From Parasphingorhabdus marina DSM 22363 (GTDB lineage Bacteria; Pseudomonadota; Alphaproteobacteria; Sphingomonadales; Sphingomonadaceae): a stretch of DNA of 64,000 bases. Made by a program: the position numbers and the translations under genes. This document shows positions 1 to 8,737 of the stretch, piece after piece. The notes beneath the pieces are model-generated. The model ran no database searches and was not told the origin of the DNA. It worked only from the letters and a program-made list of their open reading frames with translations. The stretch spans positions 186,001-250,000 of the forward strand of contig NZ_FSQW01000001.1 of the NCBI RefSeq assembly GCF_900128895.1, written 5' to 3'. The stretch's first letter is position 1. Every line of letters begins with the position of its first letter.

Positions 1-1
1 C

Positions 2-958
2 GCGCTGGTCGCGGGGATAGAGGCAGTCCTGCCGGATGGCAGCATTTATTCGGGTCTGGCTCCGCTCAAAAAGGACAATCGCGGTTATGACCTCAAGCAG
101 CTGCTGATCGGTGGAGAGGGCACGCTGGGTGTCGTGACCGCGGCCACGCTCAGGACTGTTCCGGCCCTGATCGACCGCTGTGTTGCCTGGGCTGGCGTAT
201 CGACGCCGCAGCAGGCCCACCGGTTGTTCCAGTTTCTCAACACCGAGGAAAGCCAGGCGCTGGAGGGTTTCGAAATTGTTCCGCGCACCTGCCTGGACGC
301 CGTCCTGTCGCATATCCCTGGGACCCGGGCACCGCTGGAAAAACCATCAGAGTGGAATGTCCTGATCGAAATTGTGCGCGATCAGGCGTCGGCCCCAGAT
401 CCGCGAGACCGCGTCGAACAGCTCCTTGCCGATGCCATCGGGAAGGACCTGATTCTGGATGCGGCCATCGCCAGCAGCGAATCTCAGGCCGAGGATTTCT
501 GGAAACTCCGGGACTCGATCGCCGAAGCCGAGCGCGCGCAAGGTCCGGCCCTGCAGCATGACATCAGCGTGCCGGTCAGCGCCATGGCGGATTTTATCAT
601 CGACGCCGGCGCCGAAATCGAGCGGCAATTCACAGGCACCGAGGTGGCTGCATTCGGACATATGGGTGATGGCAATGTCCATTTTCATGTCAAGGCCCCA
701 CCGGGAACCGCGGCACAGCCCTGGACCGAGGAATCTGCCAGGTCCATTTCGCCGGCAGTCCATGATCTGGTAGTTGCAGCCGGGGGCTCGATTTCTGCGG
801 AGCATGGTATCGGACAGACCAAGGTCGATGAACTCGAGCGCCTGTCCGGTTCCGCCCGGCTTGGCAGCCTGCGTGCCATCAAGTCGGCACTGGATCCCCA
901 TCTCATCATGAACCCGGGGAAGCTGGTTCCCCTTGCGTCGTGGAAGCCAGCCTCTTAA
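2..958 (+). CDS. FAD-linked oxidase, C-terminal part (GlcD/D-lactate dehydrogenase-like), 5' partial
   Basis: The reading frame is open from base 2, so the N-terminus lies outside the window. The first visible residues contain the end of a PCMH-type FAD-binding domain (GGEGTLGVVT). The rest is a FAD-oxidase C-terminal domain with the metal/substrate motif GHMGDGNVHFH and, further on, EHGIGQTK, both typical of the GlcD / D-2-hydroxyglutarate / D-lactate dehydrogenase family (flavin-dependent oxidation of D-2-hydroxy acids). The substrate cannot be decided from this fragment. The gene ends about 50 bases before sapC on the same strand. Confidence 0.9.
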   Translation, partial: ALVAGIEAVLPDGSIYSGLAPLKKDNRGYDLKQLLIGGEGTLGVVTAATLRTVPALIDRCVAWAGVSTPQQAHRLFQFLNTEESQALEGFEIVPRTCLDAVLSHIPGTRAPLEKPSEWNVLIEIVRDQASAPDPRDRVEQLLADAIGKDLILDAAIASSESQAEDFWKLRDSIAEAERAQGPALQHDISVPVSAMADFIIDAGAEIERQFTGTEVAAFGHMGDGNVHFHVKAPPGTAAQPWTEESARSISPAVHDLVVAAGGSISAEHGIGQTKVDELERLSGSARLGSLRAIKSALDPHLIMNPGKLVPLASWKPAS

Positions 959-1007
959 AGGCGCTGCAAGGAAATTTTTTAACAACCAATATTCGGAGAC
1001 AGTCATC

Positions 1008-1790
1008 ATGGCCAGCGCGCCTCAACAAGCTCTACCCATGTTCTACAAGGATCTCGTACCGCTTAATTCCAAAGAGCACGGGAAATGGCGGATCAAGGGT
1101 CTCGACGACGGGGCGTTTCTTGCCCAGCAGCATGCGATTCCGATCACCAGCGACGAATTTATCGACGCGTGCCGGAACTATCCCATCGTTTTTTCGGTTG
1201 GAGAGAACAGCGTGCCACTGATTCTCATGGGTCTGAACGAGGGTGTAAACGCCTACCTGAACGACAAAGGACAGTTTGATCACCCGACCTATGTTCCAGC
1301 TTATGTCCGCCGCTATCCCTTCCTGCTTGCGAAACTCAATCCGGACGCCGAAGAATTATCTCTTTGCTTCGATCCGACAGCAGGCGCGATCGGTGAATTT
1401 GACGAAGGACAACCCCTTTTTGATGGGGACCAGCCCAGCGAAGACACCAAACGCATTCTGGAATTCTGTGAGAATTTCGAAGGTTCAGGCCAGCGCACCG
1501 CGCAATTCATGGCAGAACTGGAGAAGCTGGAACTGCTGATGGACGGCGAGGTCTCGATCGAGCAAAACGGGGTCGATAAACCCTATGTCTATCGCGGTTT
1601 TCGCATGGTCAACGAGCAGAAGCTTCGGGACATGCGCGGTGACGAGCTGCGGAAGCTGAATCAGAACGGTATGCTCCCGCTCATCTATGCGCATCTGTTT
1701 TCCTTGCAGATCATGCGGGACGTCTTTGCCAAGCAGGTTGCTGCGGGCAAGGTGCCACAGGTGAGTGAGGCCCCTTCCATTCAGGTCTGA
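1008..1790 (+). CDS. SapC family protein
   Basis: The protein of 260 residues matches the SapC family: an N-terminal FYKDLVPLNS segment, FSVGENSVPLILMGL in the middle, and a C-terminal LPLIYAHLFSLQIM block. There is no signal peptide or membrane segment. The ATG at 1008 is preceded by a purine-rich CGGAGAC stretch; the longer frame from 933 would overlap the preceding gene and lacks a ribosome-binding site. SapC proteins are often near TonB receptors and flavin halogenases in sphingomonads, but here the only neighbour on this strand is the FAD-linked oxidase. The biochemical role is unknown. Confidence 0.88.
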   Translation: MASAPQQALPMFYKDLVPLNSKEHGKWRIKGLDDGAFLAQQHAIPITSDEFIDACRNYPIVFSVGENSVPLILMGLNEGVNAYLNDKGQFDHPTYVPAYVRRYPFLLAKLNPDAEELSLCFDPTAGAIGEFDEGQPLFDGDQPSEDTKRILEFCENFEGSGQRTAQFMAELEKLELLMDGEVSIEQNGVDKPYVYRGFRMVNEQKLRDMRGDELRKLNQNGMLPLIYAHLFSLQIMRDVFAKQVAAGKVPQVSEAPSIQV

Positions 1791-1904
1791 TTCGCTTTCA
1801 GGCATTACCGGCCCGAGCTCATGGCGCAGCGACCATGCGAACGGCTGGATCTTGAAATTGTGGCTGATCCACAGTGGCCTTGGTCGTGCCCGATCCGGTT
1901 GCAC

Positions 1905-2127
1905 AAAGGTTGACTGTACTTGAGATATACCCATTTCGGGCGCAAAATCCGAAGGAAGGGTCAGCAAAGCAGCCCCAATTTCACATTTGGGGCTTGCAAC
2001 TTGTGGTCCGAACGACCACATTAAAGGGGCAAAGGCTCAGATCCCCCGATTGGGTTTTTGCCGGCGTTCTTAGGAACGCCACCTCCCTGAACCTTGGCCA
2101 CCTCGCCGTCAAAAGCGAGGTGGTTTT
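1905..2127 (+). ncRNA. Candidate structured small RNA or 3' UTR with four hairpins
   Basis: The stretch between sapC and the convergent amidohydrolase (1791-2162) has no convincing ORF, but four hairpins follow each other: GCCCCAA/TTGGGGC (1972-1993), GTGGTC/GACCAC (2003-2019), GGCGTTC/GAACGCC (2063-2080), and a terminator hairpin ending in seven T (2098-2127). A single-stranded ACCTCCC lies between hairpins 3 and 4 and could pair with Shine-Dalgarno sequences. A TTGACT box at 1910-1915 resembles a -35 element, but I see no good -10 at the right distance. It could be an independent sRNA or the processed 3' end of the sapC mRNA. It does not match tmRNA, RNase P RNA, SRP RNA or 6S RNA. Confidence 0.45.
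2098..2127 (+). terminator. Intrinsic terminator
   Basis: A perfect nine-base-pair stem, CCACCTCGC with GCGAGGTGG around an eight-base loop, is followed directly by seven T. It would end transcription coming from sapC or from the candidate small RNA. Confidence 0.85.
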
Positions 2128-2162
2128 TTTGTTCTTGCACAAAATTTTTCCGAATGGGCCGG

Positions 2163-3062
2163 TTACTCAGCCGCAATTAAATGGACCTGGCCAAAGCTTT
2201 GATTGGCCAGGAGGTTCGCTATCCGGGTCACATGATCGATCATGGCCGGCAGGCCTTCACCGGGTTCGAGCAACGCACCATCCAGATAACAACGCCGGTC
2301 GACTTCGAGCTGCAGCGCGTGAATGCCTTGATCGGGCTGCCCGTGGCGTTCCAGTATATATCCGCCAGCATAAGGATGATTCAGCTGACCGCGGAGTCCG
2401 GCCTGATTGCAATAACCCATCGCGATCTCCGAATATCGCGAACCCGAACTGCGGCCAAACCGGTCGCCAATCACTATGTCGACATCACCTTGGTCCCCGT
2501 CCGTCAAAGGCGGCATGCTATGTACATCCAGGAGGATGGCACCACCAAATTTTTCACGCATTTTGTCCAGCGTCCGTTCGACGAGCCGGTGATAGGGTGC
2601 ATGGCTGTGATCCACGCGCTGACAGACTTCATCCCAGACCCATTTGCGGCGCCACAACTCTCCCGTCCCATTGAGACGACGCGGAACAAGTCCCAGCCCG
2701 CCGCGAACTTTCCTGCTGGGTTCAGGAAGTTGATGGCGAGCGACTCCGGTTAACATGTCCGGATCCAGTTCGCGATGACCCCGGTTCAGATCAATCCACG
2801 CCCGCGGTTCCCGAGCCACCATAGTGGTATATCCCGCTGCAATGGCACCGGTGACCAGTCGATCGGCATACCGGTCCTCAAGACGGATCAAACTGGCAGC
2901 AGGCACAGCCAGATTGTCCCGGATTGCCGGCGGATAGTCACGCCCCGCATGCGGAACGCTGATCAGTACCGGAAACTGGTGATCGTCTCCGTTAAATTGC
3001 GAAAATGACGGACTTGCGCCTTCTGGCAGCAAAACGGCGTTGTCCTCAGCCATCTTGGCCAT
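2163..3062 (-). CDS. N-formylglutamate amidohydrolase family protein
   Basis: About 299 residues with the FGase family motifs: VPHAGRDYP near the N-terminus, RLEDRYADRL, ILLDVHSMPP in the middle (metal-binding His and Asp) and NHPYAGGYI later. Family members hydrolyse N-formyl-L-glutamate to formate and glutamate in histidine breakdown, but no other hut gene is nearby, so a stand-alone amidohydrolase role is possible. In-frame ATG codons occur at 3062 and 3053; a longer frame begins with TTG at 3068. The gene diverges from cpdR. Confidence 0.88.
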   Translation of the reverse strand: MAKMAEDNAVLLPEGASPSFSQFNGDDHQFPVLISVPHAGRDYPPAIRDNLAVPAASLIRLEDRYADRLVTGAIAAGYTTMVAREPRAWIDLNRGHRELDPDMLTGVARHQLPEPSRKVRGGLGLVPRRLNGTGELWRRKWVWDEVCQRVDHSHAPYHRLVERTLDKMREKFGGAILLDVHSMPPLTDGDQGDVDIVIGDRFGRSSGSRYSEIAMGYCNQAGLRGQLNHPYAGGYILERHGQPDQGIHALQLEVDRRCYLDGALLEPGEGLPAMIDHVTRIANLLANQSFGQVHLIAAE

Positions 3063-3199
3063 TTTCAACTGAAATACGGCCAGAAAAGCGCCATTTTTTC
3101 GCGATTGGCACCAAATTATTAAGAGATTTGCGCCTAGAACCGGCTTTCGGCATAAACAGCGTCAATCGGCAGGACCCTTTGAACAGGACGGCAAGCGAA

Positions 3200-3577
3200 A
3201 TGATACGAATTCTCCTGGCAGAAGATGAACAGGCGATGCGGGAACATCTTACACGTGCACTCCAGAAAGCCAACTACGAAGTCGTGGCTGTCGACCGGGG
3301 TACGGCTGCGATCCCGCATCTGGAATCGGAACAGTTTGACTTGCTTCTCACCGATATTGTGATGCCGGAAATGGACGGGATCGAGCTGGCTCAGGAATGT
3401 GCCAAAATCTCACCATCGACCCAGGTCATGTTTATCACCGGGTTTTCCGGCGTGACCTTGCGTGCAGGTGAATCGGTACCGAAAGCCAAAATCCTGTCCA
3501 AGCCTTTCCATCTGAAAGACCTCGTTCTGGAGGTGGATCGGCTATTCGAACCGGACAGTCTTAGCGACCTGAATTAG
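3200..3577 (+). CDS. cpdR: Single-domain response regulator, CpdR-like
   Basis: The protein is 125 residues and is a receiver domain only: acidic pocket at E8-D9, phosphoacceptor D52 in LLTDIVMPEMDG, conserved T/S in MFITGFSG and the lysine in LSKPFHLKDL. In alphaproteobacteria CpdR, when unphosphorylated, primes ClpXP for degradation of cell-cycle substrates. The assignment to CpdR rests on size, sequence and alphaproteobacterial context rather than on a search. The longer frame upstream of 3200 is not supported; the ATG at 3200 follows AAGCGA. The 3' end overlaps by 17 bases the end of the AraC-type frame on the other strand, and tRNA-Val lies 60 bases downstream. Confidence 0.85.
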   Translation: MIRILLAEDEQAMREHLTRALQKANYEVVAVDRGTAAIPHLESEQFDLLLTDIVMPEMDGIELAQECAKISPSTQVMFITGFSGVTLRAGESVPKAKILSKPFHLKDLVLEVDRLFEPDSLSDLN

Positions 3578-4781
3578 GTCCCGCAGCAGATTTAGTCTTG
3601 CGTGAATAATGGCGGCTGGCTAGAGGGCCTGCAGCGTGGGCGTATAGCTCAGTGGTAGAGCACTTCGTTGACATCGAAGGGGTCGGGAGTTCAACTCTCT
3701 CTACGCCCACCATTTCCTCCCGAAATCCCCGCGCGCGTCCCAGCTGGTCCGGCGACCGGGCATCATTGCTCGGCGGCCGCCCGAACCAGCCGGAATACGC
3801 CCGGGTAAAGGCACTAAGCTCGCTATAGCCGAGTCGGGCCGATATCGCGGTCAGCAAATGCTTGTCCTCGAGAAAATAGAGATGGCAACAATCCTGCCGG
3901 ACCTGCTCCAGAATTTCACGAAATGATGTTCCCTCAGACACCAGGCGCCGACGCAAGGTGCGCTCAGCAACACCAAAACTCTGGGCGGCAGCGGTCAGGC
4001 CCAGTCCTGACTTGTCCAGCAAGGGTCGCAGATAGTCGTAACACATATTTGCATATTTCTTTTTGCCCGGATTACGAGATGTTCGCCGGGCACGTTGCCG
4101 CGTTTCGGCGTTCACGATGTCTGGATTGTGGTTCGGATTCGCGCCGTCCAGGGCACCGGGGAAAAATTCGACAAACGAGGTGATCTGATTGAAACTGCAA
4201 CCGGCCCCAGCCGTTTTCCCGATCGACTGGGCATAACCTCTGCACCGGTCTTCACTGTGCCGGAAATTGAGTGTGCGAACCAACGGCGGATGTCCCGCCG
4301 AGAGCGCCGCGAACCAGTGGGTTATCATGGAGAACAGTGACCGGACCAGTTCGTCAGAGGCCGAACCAGGGTGCTCCCAGTAAAGCCTGTCGCCGGTGGC
4401 CAGCCTGACCAGATGAAAACAGGGCTCGGATTGCTCGAGATCCAGCGACTTGATCATGGCTTCAAGAACGGTCGACCATGTTTTGCGAAAACCGGCGGAA
4501 TAGCCCGGATCCGAAAAACCGTCGGGCACCATGTTGCGCCCGATATCTGCCGTTCGGCAGACCCCGCCAAGCTCCATGGCTGCCGTGTGACAAAGCGTAG
4601 CATAGTGCCGGACGGAATGCCGTCCCTTTGGTTGTCGCAGAACCGGTTCATCCATCTGCAAGGCCTGCAACAGGACGGGCTTTCTCGCGCCCAGTGACCG
4701 GGCACTGCGATAAGCTGCGAACAGCATTGGTGCGGAAATCAGATCACTCCCGATTTCCTGCTCTGTTGATGTCAACCGCAT
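3561..4781 (-). CDS. AraC family transcriptional regulator (frame runs antisense through tRNA-Val)
   Basis: The N-terminal part resembles the arabinose-binding-like domain found in OruR/ArgR-type AraC proteins. The C-terminal HTH includes GLTAAAQSFGVAERTLRRRLVSEG and the second helix-turn-helix around ISARLGYSELSAFTRAYSGWFGRPP, which is diagnostic. After this domain the frame stays open for about 70 codons, passes antisense through the whole tRNA-Val gene and stops at 3561 inside the end of cpdR. The functional protein probably ends, or once ended, near the HTH domain around 3720-3760, so the annotated 3' end is doubtful. ATG at 4781 is chosen over an upstream TTG at 4790. Target genes are unknown. 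Confidence 0.8.
   Translation of the reverse strand: MRLTSTEQEIGSDLISAPMLFAAYRSARSLGARKPVLLQALQMDEPVLRQPKGRHSVRHYATLCHTAAMELGGVCRTADIGRNMVPDGFSDPGYSAGFRKTWSTVLEAMIKSLDLEQSEPCFHLVRLATGDRLYWEHPGSASDELVRSLFSMITHWFAALSAGHPPLVRTLNFRHSEDRCRGYAQSIGKTAGAGCSFNQITSFVEFFPGALDGANPNHNPDIVNAETRQRARRTSRNPGKKKYANMCYDYLRPLLDKSGLGLTAAAQSFGVAERTLRRRLVSEGTSFREILEQVRQDCCHLYFLEDKHLLTAISARLGYSELSAFTRAYSGWFGRPPSNDARSPDQLGRARGFREEMVGVERVELPTPSMSTKCSTTELYAHAAGPLASRHYSRKTKSAAGPNSGR
3638..3712 (+). tRNA. tRNA-Val (anticodon GAC)
   Basis: A 75-base tRNA with acceptor stem GGGCGTA/TACGCCC, D-arm TAGCTCAGTGGTAGAGC, anticodon arm CTTCG-TTGACAT-CGAAG giving anticodon GAC, T-arm with GTTCAAC, discriminator A and encoded CCA at 3710-3712. 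Confidence 0.97.
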
Positions 4782-4936
4782 GGTTCGCAATTAGCTTTGG
4801 AGCGCGAAGCCGCACAATCAGCATTCGACCGGCAGGCAAATTGCGCGACGAACATGACAAAAACGGTCACATATCGGTAGATTAGGAGGGAAAGCGGGAC
4901 TCAAACGCAGTTACAGGAGCGCGTTGCCGATGGAAT

Positions 4937-5908
4937 TTAGTAGCGAATAACCGCTGCACCCCATGTAAATCCTCCACCCATGGCTTCGAGCACAAGCAGA
5001 TCGCCGCGCTGGATCCGTCCGTCATTAACGGCCACATCCAGCGCCAATGGCACTGAGGCCGCCGACGTGTTGGCATGCTGGTCAACCGTCTTGACCACTT
5101 TTGCCGGATCGAGTTTCAGTTTCTTGGCGGTGGCATCCAGTATCCGGGCATTGGCCTGATGGGGCACTACCCAGTCAATATTCTCGGCTGTCTCTCCCGC
5201 TGCCTCGAGGGCTTCGATGAGAACAGCAGACAGGTTCACAACCGCGTGACGGAAAACCTCCCGGCCCTTCATGCGCAACTTGCCCACGGTTCCCGTGGTC
5301 CCGGCACCGCCATCGACATACAGAAGCTGGTTATGCGCGCCGTCGGCATGAAGCCGCGCAGACAAGATACCCCGATCCGTATCCTCGCCGGACAGCACCA
5401 CCGCACCGGCACCATCTCCGAACAGCACGCAGGTTGCACGGTCCTCCCAGTCCAGAATGCGGCTGAACGTTTCGGCCCCGATCACGAGGGCGTTTTGTGC
5501 GCTGCCCGCCCGAATCATGCTCTCGGCAACCGAGAGCGCATAGAGAAACCCCGAACAGACGGCCGCGACATCAAAAGCGACACCGCCATTGCAGCCCAGA
5601 TCATTCTGAACAATCGTCGCCGTTGCGGGAAACGTCTGATCCGGCGTCGCGGTAGCAACCACGATCAGATCAATATCCGCGGCGCTCATGTCCGCGGCTT
5701 CCAGCGCCCGCCGAGCGGATTCCGTTGCCAGACTGGCTGTCGTTTCATCAGCTTCGGCAATATGGCGATAACGGATGCCCGTTCGCTCCACGATCCACTC
5801 GTCGGTGGTATCGACCTTCTGGCTGAGTTCTTCGTTGGAGACCCGGGTTCGCGGCAAGGCCGAGCCGGTCCCCTTTATGACCGCACGCCGGGCGGTCGAC
5901 ACTGTCAT
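4937..5908 (-). CDS. fabH: Beta-ketoacyl-ACP synthase III (KAS III)
   Basis: 323 residues, the standard length. The catalytic triad is visible: C118 in AAVCSGF, H250 in VVPHQAN, N280 in QHANTSAAS, and the glycine-rich C-terminus GGGFTWGA is intact. The enzyme condenses acetyl-CoA with malonyl-ACP to start type II fatty acid synthesis. Its ATG overlaps the stop of plsX by four bases, so the two are translationally coupled in an rpmF-plsX-fabH unit. In many alphaproteobacteria ihfA and a merR-type gene follow; here they are absent. Confidence 0.97.
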   Translation of the reverse strand: MTVSTARRAVIKGTGSALPRTRVSNEELSQKVDTTDEWIVERTGIRYRHIAEADETTASLATESARRALEAADMSAADIDLIVVATATPDQTFPATATIVQNDLGCNGGVAFDVAAVCSGFLYALSVAESMIRAGSAQNALVIGAETFSRILDWEDRATCVLFGDGAGAVVLSGEDTDRGILSARLHADGAHNQLLYVDGGAGTTGTVGKLRMKGREVFRHAVVNLSAVLIEALEAAGETAENIDWVVPHQANARILDATAKKLKLDPAKVVKTVDQHANTSAASVPLALDVAVNDGRIQRGDLLVLEAMGGGFTWGAAVIRY

Positions 5909-6948
5909 TTGGCTGCAGCTTCCGCCACTTCCAGCGGCCCGATCTTGGCAAGATCCTGACTGATTCGTTCCAAAATGCTGTCCTCCACAAGCCGCGCGGC
6001 CACTTCCACCGCATTAGCTACGCCTTTTTCGTCAGCGCTGCCATGACTTTTCACAACCACGCCGTTCAGACCCAGAAAAACGGCCCCGTTATGATTATTC
6101 GGATCCAGATGATTACGCAGCATTTCGGTTGCCGGGCGCGAGATCAAAAATCCGATTTTGGAGCGGAGAGAGCTCAGAAAACTGCGACGCAGCAAATCGG
6201 TCACAAACCGGGCCGTGCCCTCAAGCGCTTTCAGTGCAATATTGCCTGAGAATCCGTCAGTCACTATGACATCAACATCGCCGGTCGAAATCTTGTCCGC
6301 TTCGGTAAAGCCCTGAAAGTTCATGGCCAACCCATCGGCCTGATACAGTGCCTGGGCGGCCCCCTGAATCGTGCCGGTGCCTTTCGCATCCTCGGTTCCG
6401 ATGTTGAGCAGCTTGACCAGCGGTTTTTCAAATCCGTGCATGATCCGGCTATAAGCGGCCCCCATCACGGCAAATTGCACGAGGTTGCGACTGTCGCACT
6501 CGGCATTGGCGCCCAGGTCGAGCATCACCACGTCGCTGTCTTTCATCGTCGGCAGCAATGCGGCCAGTGCCGGCCGGTCAATACCAGGCATCGTCCGAAG
6601 GGCCAGCTTGGAGATCGCCATCAGCGCACCGGTATTGCCGGCACTGACAGCGGCACTGACCTCGCCAATTTTCACGGCATTGACGGCCATGCCCATTGAA
6701 GTTTTTTTGGAGCTGCGCAGAGCCTGGCTGGGCTTGGCATCTGCGGAGACAATATCATCCGCATGCAGGATTTCCGACGCAGCGTTGAGATTGGGGTGAT
6801 TTTTCAGCGCTTCGCGGATCCGGGTTTCATCGCCGACAAACAGGAATTGAAAACCTTCATGGCGATGGCGCGCCAGGGCAGCGCCTGCTACCATGATTCG
6901 CGCGCCTTCATCGCCGCCCATCGCGTCAATTGCGATTCGCGGCCTCAT
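5905..6948 (-). CDS. plsX: Phosphate acyltransferase PlsX
   Basis: About 347 residues, starting [12 protein letters not shown], the signature of PlsX, with internal motifs [20 protein letters not shown] and [13 protein letters not shown]. It converts acyl-ACP to acyl-phosphate for PlsY in phospholipid synthesis. ATG at 6948 is preferred to a GTG at 6954. It sits between rpmF (54 bases upstream) and fabH (four-base overlap), the classic arrangement. Confidence 0.97.
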   Translation of the reverse strand: MRPRIAIDAMGGDEGARIMVAGAALARHRHEGFQFLFVGDETRIREALKNHPNLNAASEILHADDIVSADAKPSQALRSSKKTSMGMAVNAVKIGEVSAAVSAGNTGALMAISKLALRTMPGIDRPALAALLPTMKDSDVVMLDLGANAECDSRNLVQFAVMGAAYSRIMHGFEKPLVKLLNIGTEDAKGTGTIQGAAQALYQADGLAMNFQGFTEADKISTGDVDVIVTDGFSGNIALKALEGTARFVTDLLRRSFLSSLRSKIGFLISRPATEMLRNHLDPNNHNGAVFLGLNGVVVKSHGSADEKGVANAVEVAARLVEDSILERISQDLAKIGPLEVAEAAAK

Positions 6949-7002
6949 CCCCACAGATTCTTCCCCTTATTCGCGCTGATCAAGTGGGCCAAAGCCAGTC
7001 GA

Positions 7003-7182
7003 TCAGAGATCGACGGCCAAGACTTCGCGACCATTGTAATGACCACAGGCGCCGCACATGTGATGAGGACGCTTCAATTCACCGCAATTCGGGCATTCCT
7101 GATAGGCTTCGACCTTCAAAGCATCGTGGGAACGGCGCATTCCGCGTTTGGACGGCGTGGTTTTTCTTTTAGGGACAGCCAT
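7003..7182 (-). CDS. rpmF: 50S ribosomal protein L32
   Basis: A 59-residue protein beginning [20 protein letters not shown], with the zinc-ribbon pairs CPNC and CGAC typical of cysteine-containing L32. The ATG is at 7182 and the stop at 7003-7005. It is the first gene of the rpmF-plsX-fabH unit. Confidence 0.97.
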   Translation of the reverse strand: MAVPKRKTTPSKRGMRRSHDALKVEAYQECPNCGELKRPHHMCGACGHYNGREVLAVDL

Positions 7183-7409
7183 TGCTAAGCCTGCTCTTCA
7201 AATTTCAAAATCTTGTGACTGTGCAATAGGCCATATGCTGGTTTCCGGCAAGTCACGCTCTGTTTTTCGCAGAGAATCACTCGCCCGGCAAACAGCCAGT
7301 TACACGCGAAAGGGCGCGTATAACGATTTTCCTGCCCGTTGCAAGCATTGTGCTTGGTTGCGCGTGTGAATAATGGCACAGGAACAGCAGAACAAAAGGG
7401 AGGAAGCAA

Positions 7410-7868
7410 ATGGTTTTGCCAATAACACTGACAATTGCCGGGGCAGCCGCGCTGATCAACATCTGGCTGATGGTGCGCGTGGGCCAGGTCCGGAGCAGCG
7501 AAAAGGTGAGCGTCGGGGATGGCGGCAACGAAAAAGTCATCCGGCGGATGCGGGCCCATTCCAATTTCGGCGAAAGCGCACCGCTGGTCCTGATTCTGGT
7601 TGGTGTCATCGAGTTTGCCAGCCTTCACGGCGGTGGCGAATCCCCGACCTGGCTGTGGATTGTTGCCGGTTTGTATCTCCTCGGGCGCGTTGCCCATGGC
7701 ATCGGCATGGATGACGGCAAATTTGGCAAAGGCCGGATGATCGGCACCCTTATCACCATGCTCACCCTGCTGGGACTGGCGATCTACGCCATTGCAATTC
7801 CCTATCTGACATTTGAAGCTGTGAACGTGTCCGGCCCCGAATCCGTGGCAGCTTTTTCGCAGGATTAG
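7410..7868 (+). CDS. MAPEG family membrane protein
   Basis: 152 residues with four predicted membrane helices and the MAPEG core RMRAHSNFGESAPLVLILVG (R and N of this segment contribute to glutathione/substrate binding in characterised relatives) followed by GRVAHGIGM. MAPEG proteins are membrane-associated eicosanoid/glutathione-metabolism-like enzymes; the bacterial substrate is unknown. A paralogue lies at 54211. The next gene starts 14 bases downstream on the same strand, so the two may be cotranscribed. Confidence 0.9.
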   Translation: MVLPITLTIAGAAALINIWLMVRVGQVRSSEKVSVGDGGNEKVIRRMRAHSNFGESAPLVLILVGVIEFASLHGGGESPTWLWIVAGLYLLGRVAHGIGMDDGKFGKGRMIGTLITMLTLLGLAIYAIAIPYLTFEAVNVSGPESVAAFSQD

Positions 7869-7882
7869 ATAAGCAGAACGCC

Positions 7883-8674
7883 GTGTCACTTTTTGGACCC
7901 AAGCGCCCGCTTTCCAAGGATGAGTGGGAATGGCAATTGGCCAGCTTCAAGTGGCTGTTGGCCGAGTTTGGCGGGATTGAACGCAACCCCACCAACGTGC
8001 TGGTCCTGCCCACCGCTGAATATTTTCCACCCACCAGTGGAGAACCAGCGGAAAAGGCTCAACAGATTTTCGATCAGGTAAGGACATTGTCTGGCATGGC
8101 AGAATGGCCGACAAGGCTCCTTGCTGGAGAAGCGAGTAAGGAAGCCAATATCGCATCAGGCATTTCTCTGGTGCACGAGAATCATGCCCCTGCAGGCGAA
8201 TTTCTTGTCAAAAATGGCCCCACTGGCGAGCAACTCGCGGAGATTCGTTACAATCCCAGGCATTTGGCAAACCCGGAAAGCCTCATTGCGACATTTGCGC
8301 ATGAACTCAGCCACTATTTGATGGCCAATGCAAAAAGTGATCCTCCCGGCGGCTGGGACATCCATGAGCTTACGACTGACCTGACTGCTGTCTATCTGGG
8401 TTTTGGCATTTTCATGGCAAATAGTGCCTGGAATTTTGAGGGTCACAGCTCTTTTGATCAGCAAGGGTGGCAATATGAACGGCAGGGTTATCTGACCGAA
8501 CGCGGACTCGTGACGGCAATCGCCATATGGGAAACGCTCGCCGGGCGCGACCCAATGGCGGCAGCGCCGTTTTTGAAACCCCATCTTGCCAAAGACCTCA
8601 AAAAAGCGACCGCTTATGTCCACAAAAATGCTGTGGCGCAGGAAATCGCAGAATACGATCTTGAGCAGTACTGA
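7883..8674 (+). CDS. Conserved protein with zincin-type HExxH motif
   Basis: 263 residues, GTG start at 7883. It contains THE motif HELSH at residues 140-144 (FAHELSHYLM), the zinc-binding HExxH signature of metallopeptidases, followed by IHELTTDLTAVYLGFG, whose E162 or D166 could supply a third ligand and which resembles the E-x2-TDL-x3-LGFG pattern seen in uncharacterised zincin-like proteins. No signal peptide is visible, so it is probably cytoplasmic. Peptidase activity is inferred from the motif only. It follows the MAPEG gene closely and converges on the CpeT-like gene. Confidence 0.72.
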   Translation: MSLFGPKRPLSKDEWEWQLASFKWLLAEFGGIERNPTNVLVLPTAEYFPPTSGEPAEKAQQIFDQVRTLSGMAEWPTRLLAGEASKEANIASGISLVHENHAPAGEFLVKNGPTGEQLAEIRYNPRHLANPESLIATFAHELSHYLMANAKSDPPGGWDIHELTTDLTAVYLGFGIFMANSAWNFEGHSSFDQQGWQYERQGYLTERGLVTAIAIWETLAGRDPMAAAPFLKPHLAKDLKKATAYVHKNAVAQEIAEYDLEQY

Positions 8675-8737
8675 CGCTTATCCTGCCGCCAGTACATCAC
8701 CCGCAACAATGATGTCGGCTGGCAGGCGTTTTCGGGA

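Noticed and set aside
1945-1975. SRP-RNA-like GAAGGAAGG...AGCAGCC pattern
   Set aside because: The spacing and flanking helix do not fit the SRP RNA apical hairpin, so the resemblance is chance.
1485-2021. Minus-strand 178-codon frame opposite the sapC end
   Set aside because: It is antisense to sapC, has no recognisable domain, and sits over the hairpin region.
1874-2674. Plus-strand 266-codon frame across the sRNA candidate and amidohydrolase
   Set aside because: It runs antisense through the well-supported N-formylglutamate amidohydrolase and codes for low-information sequence.
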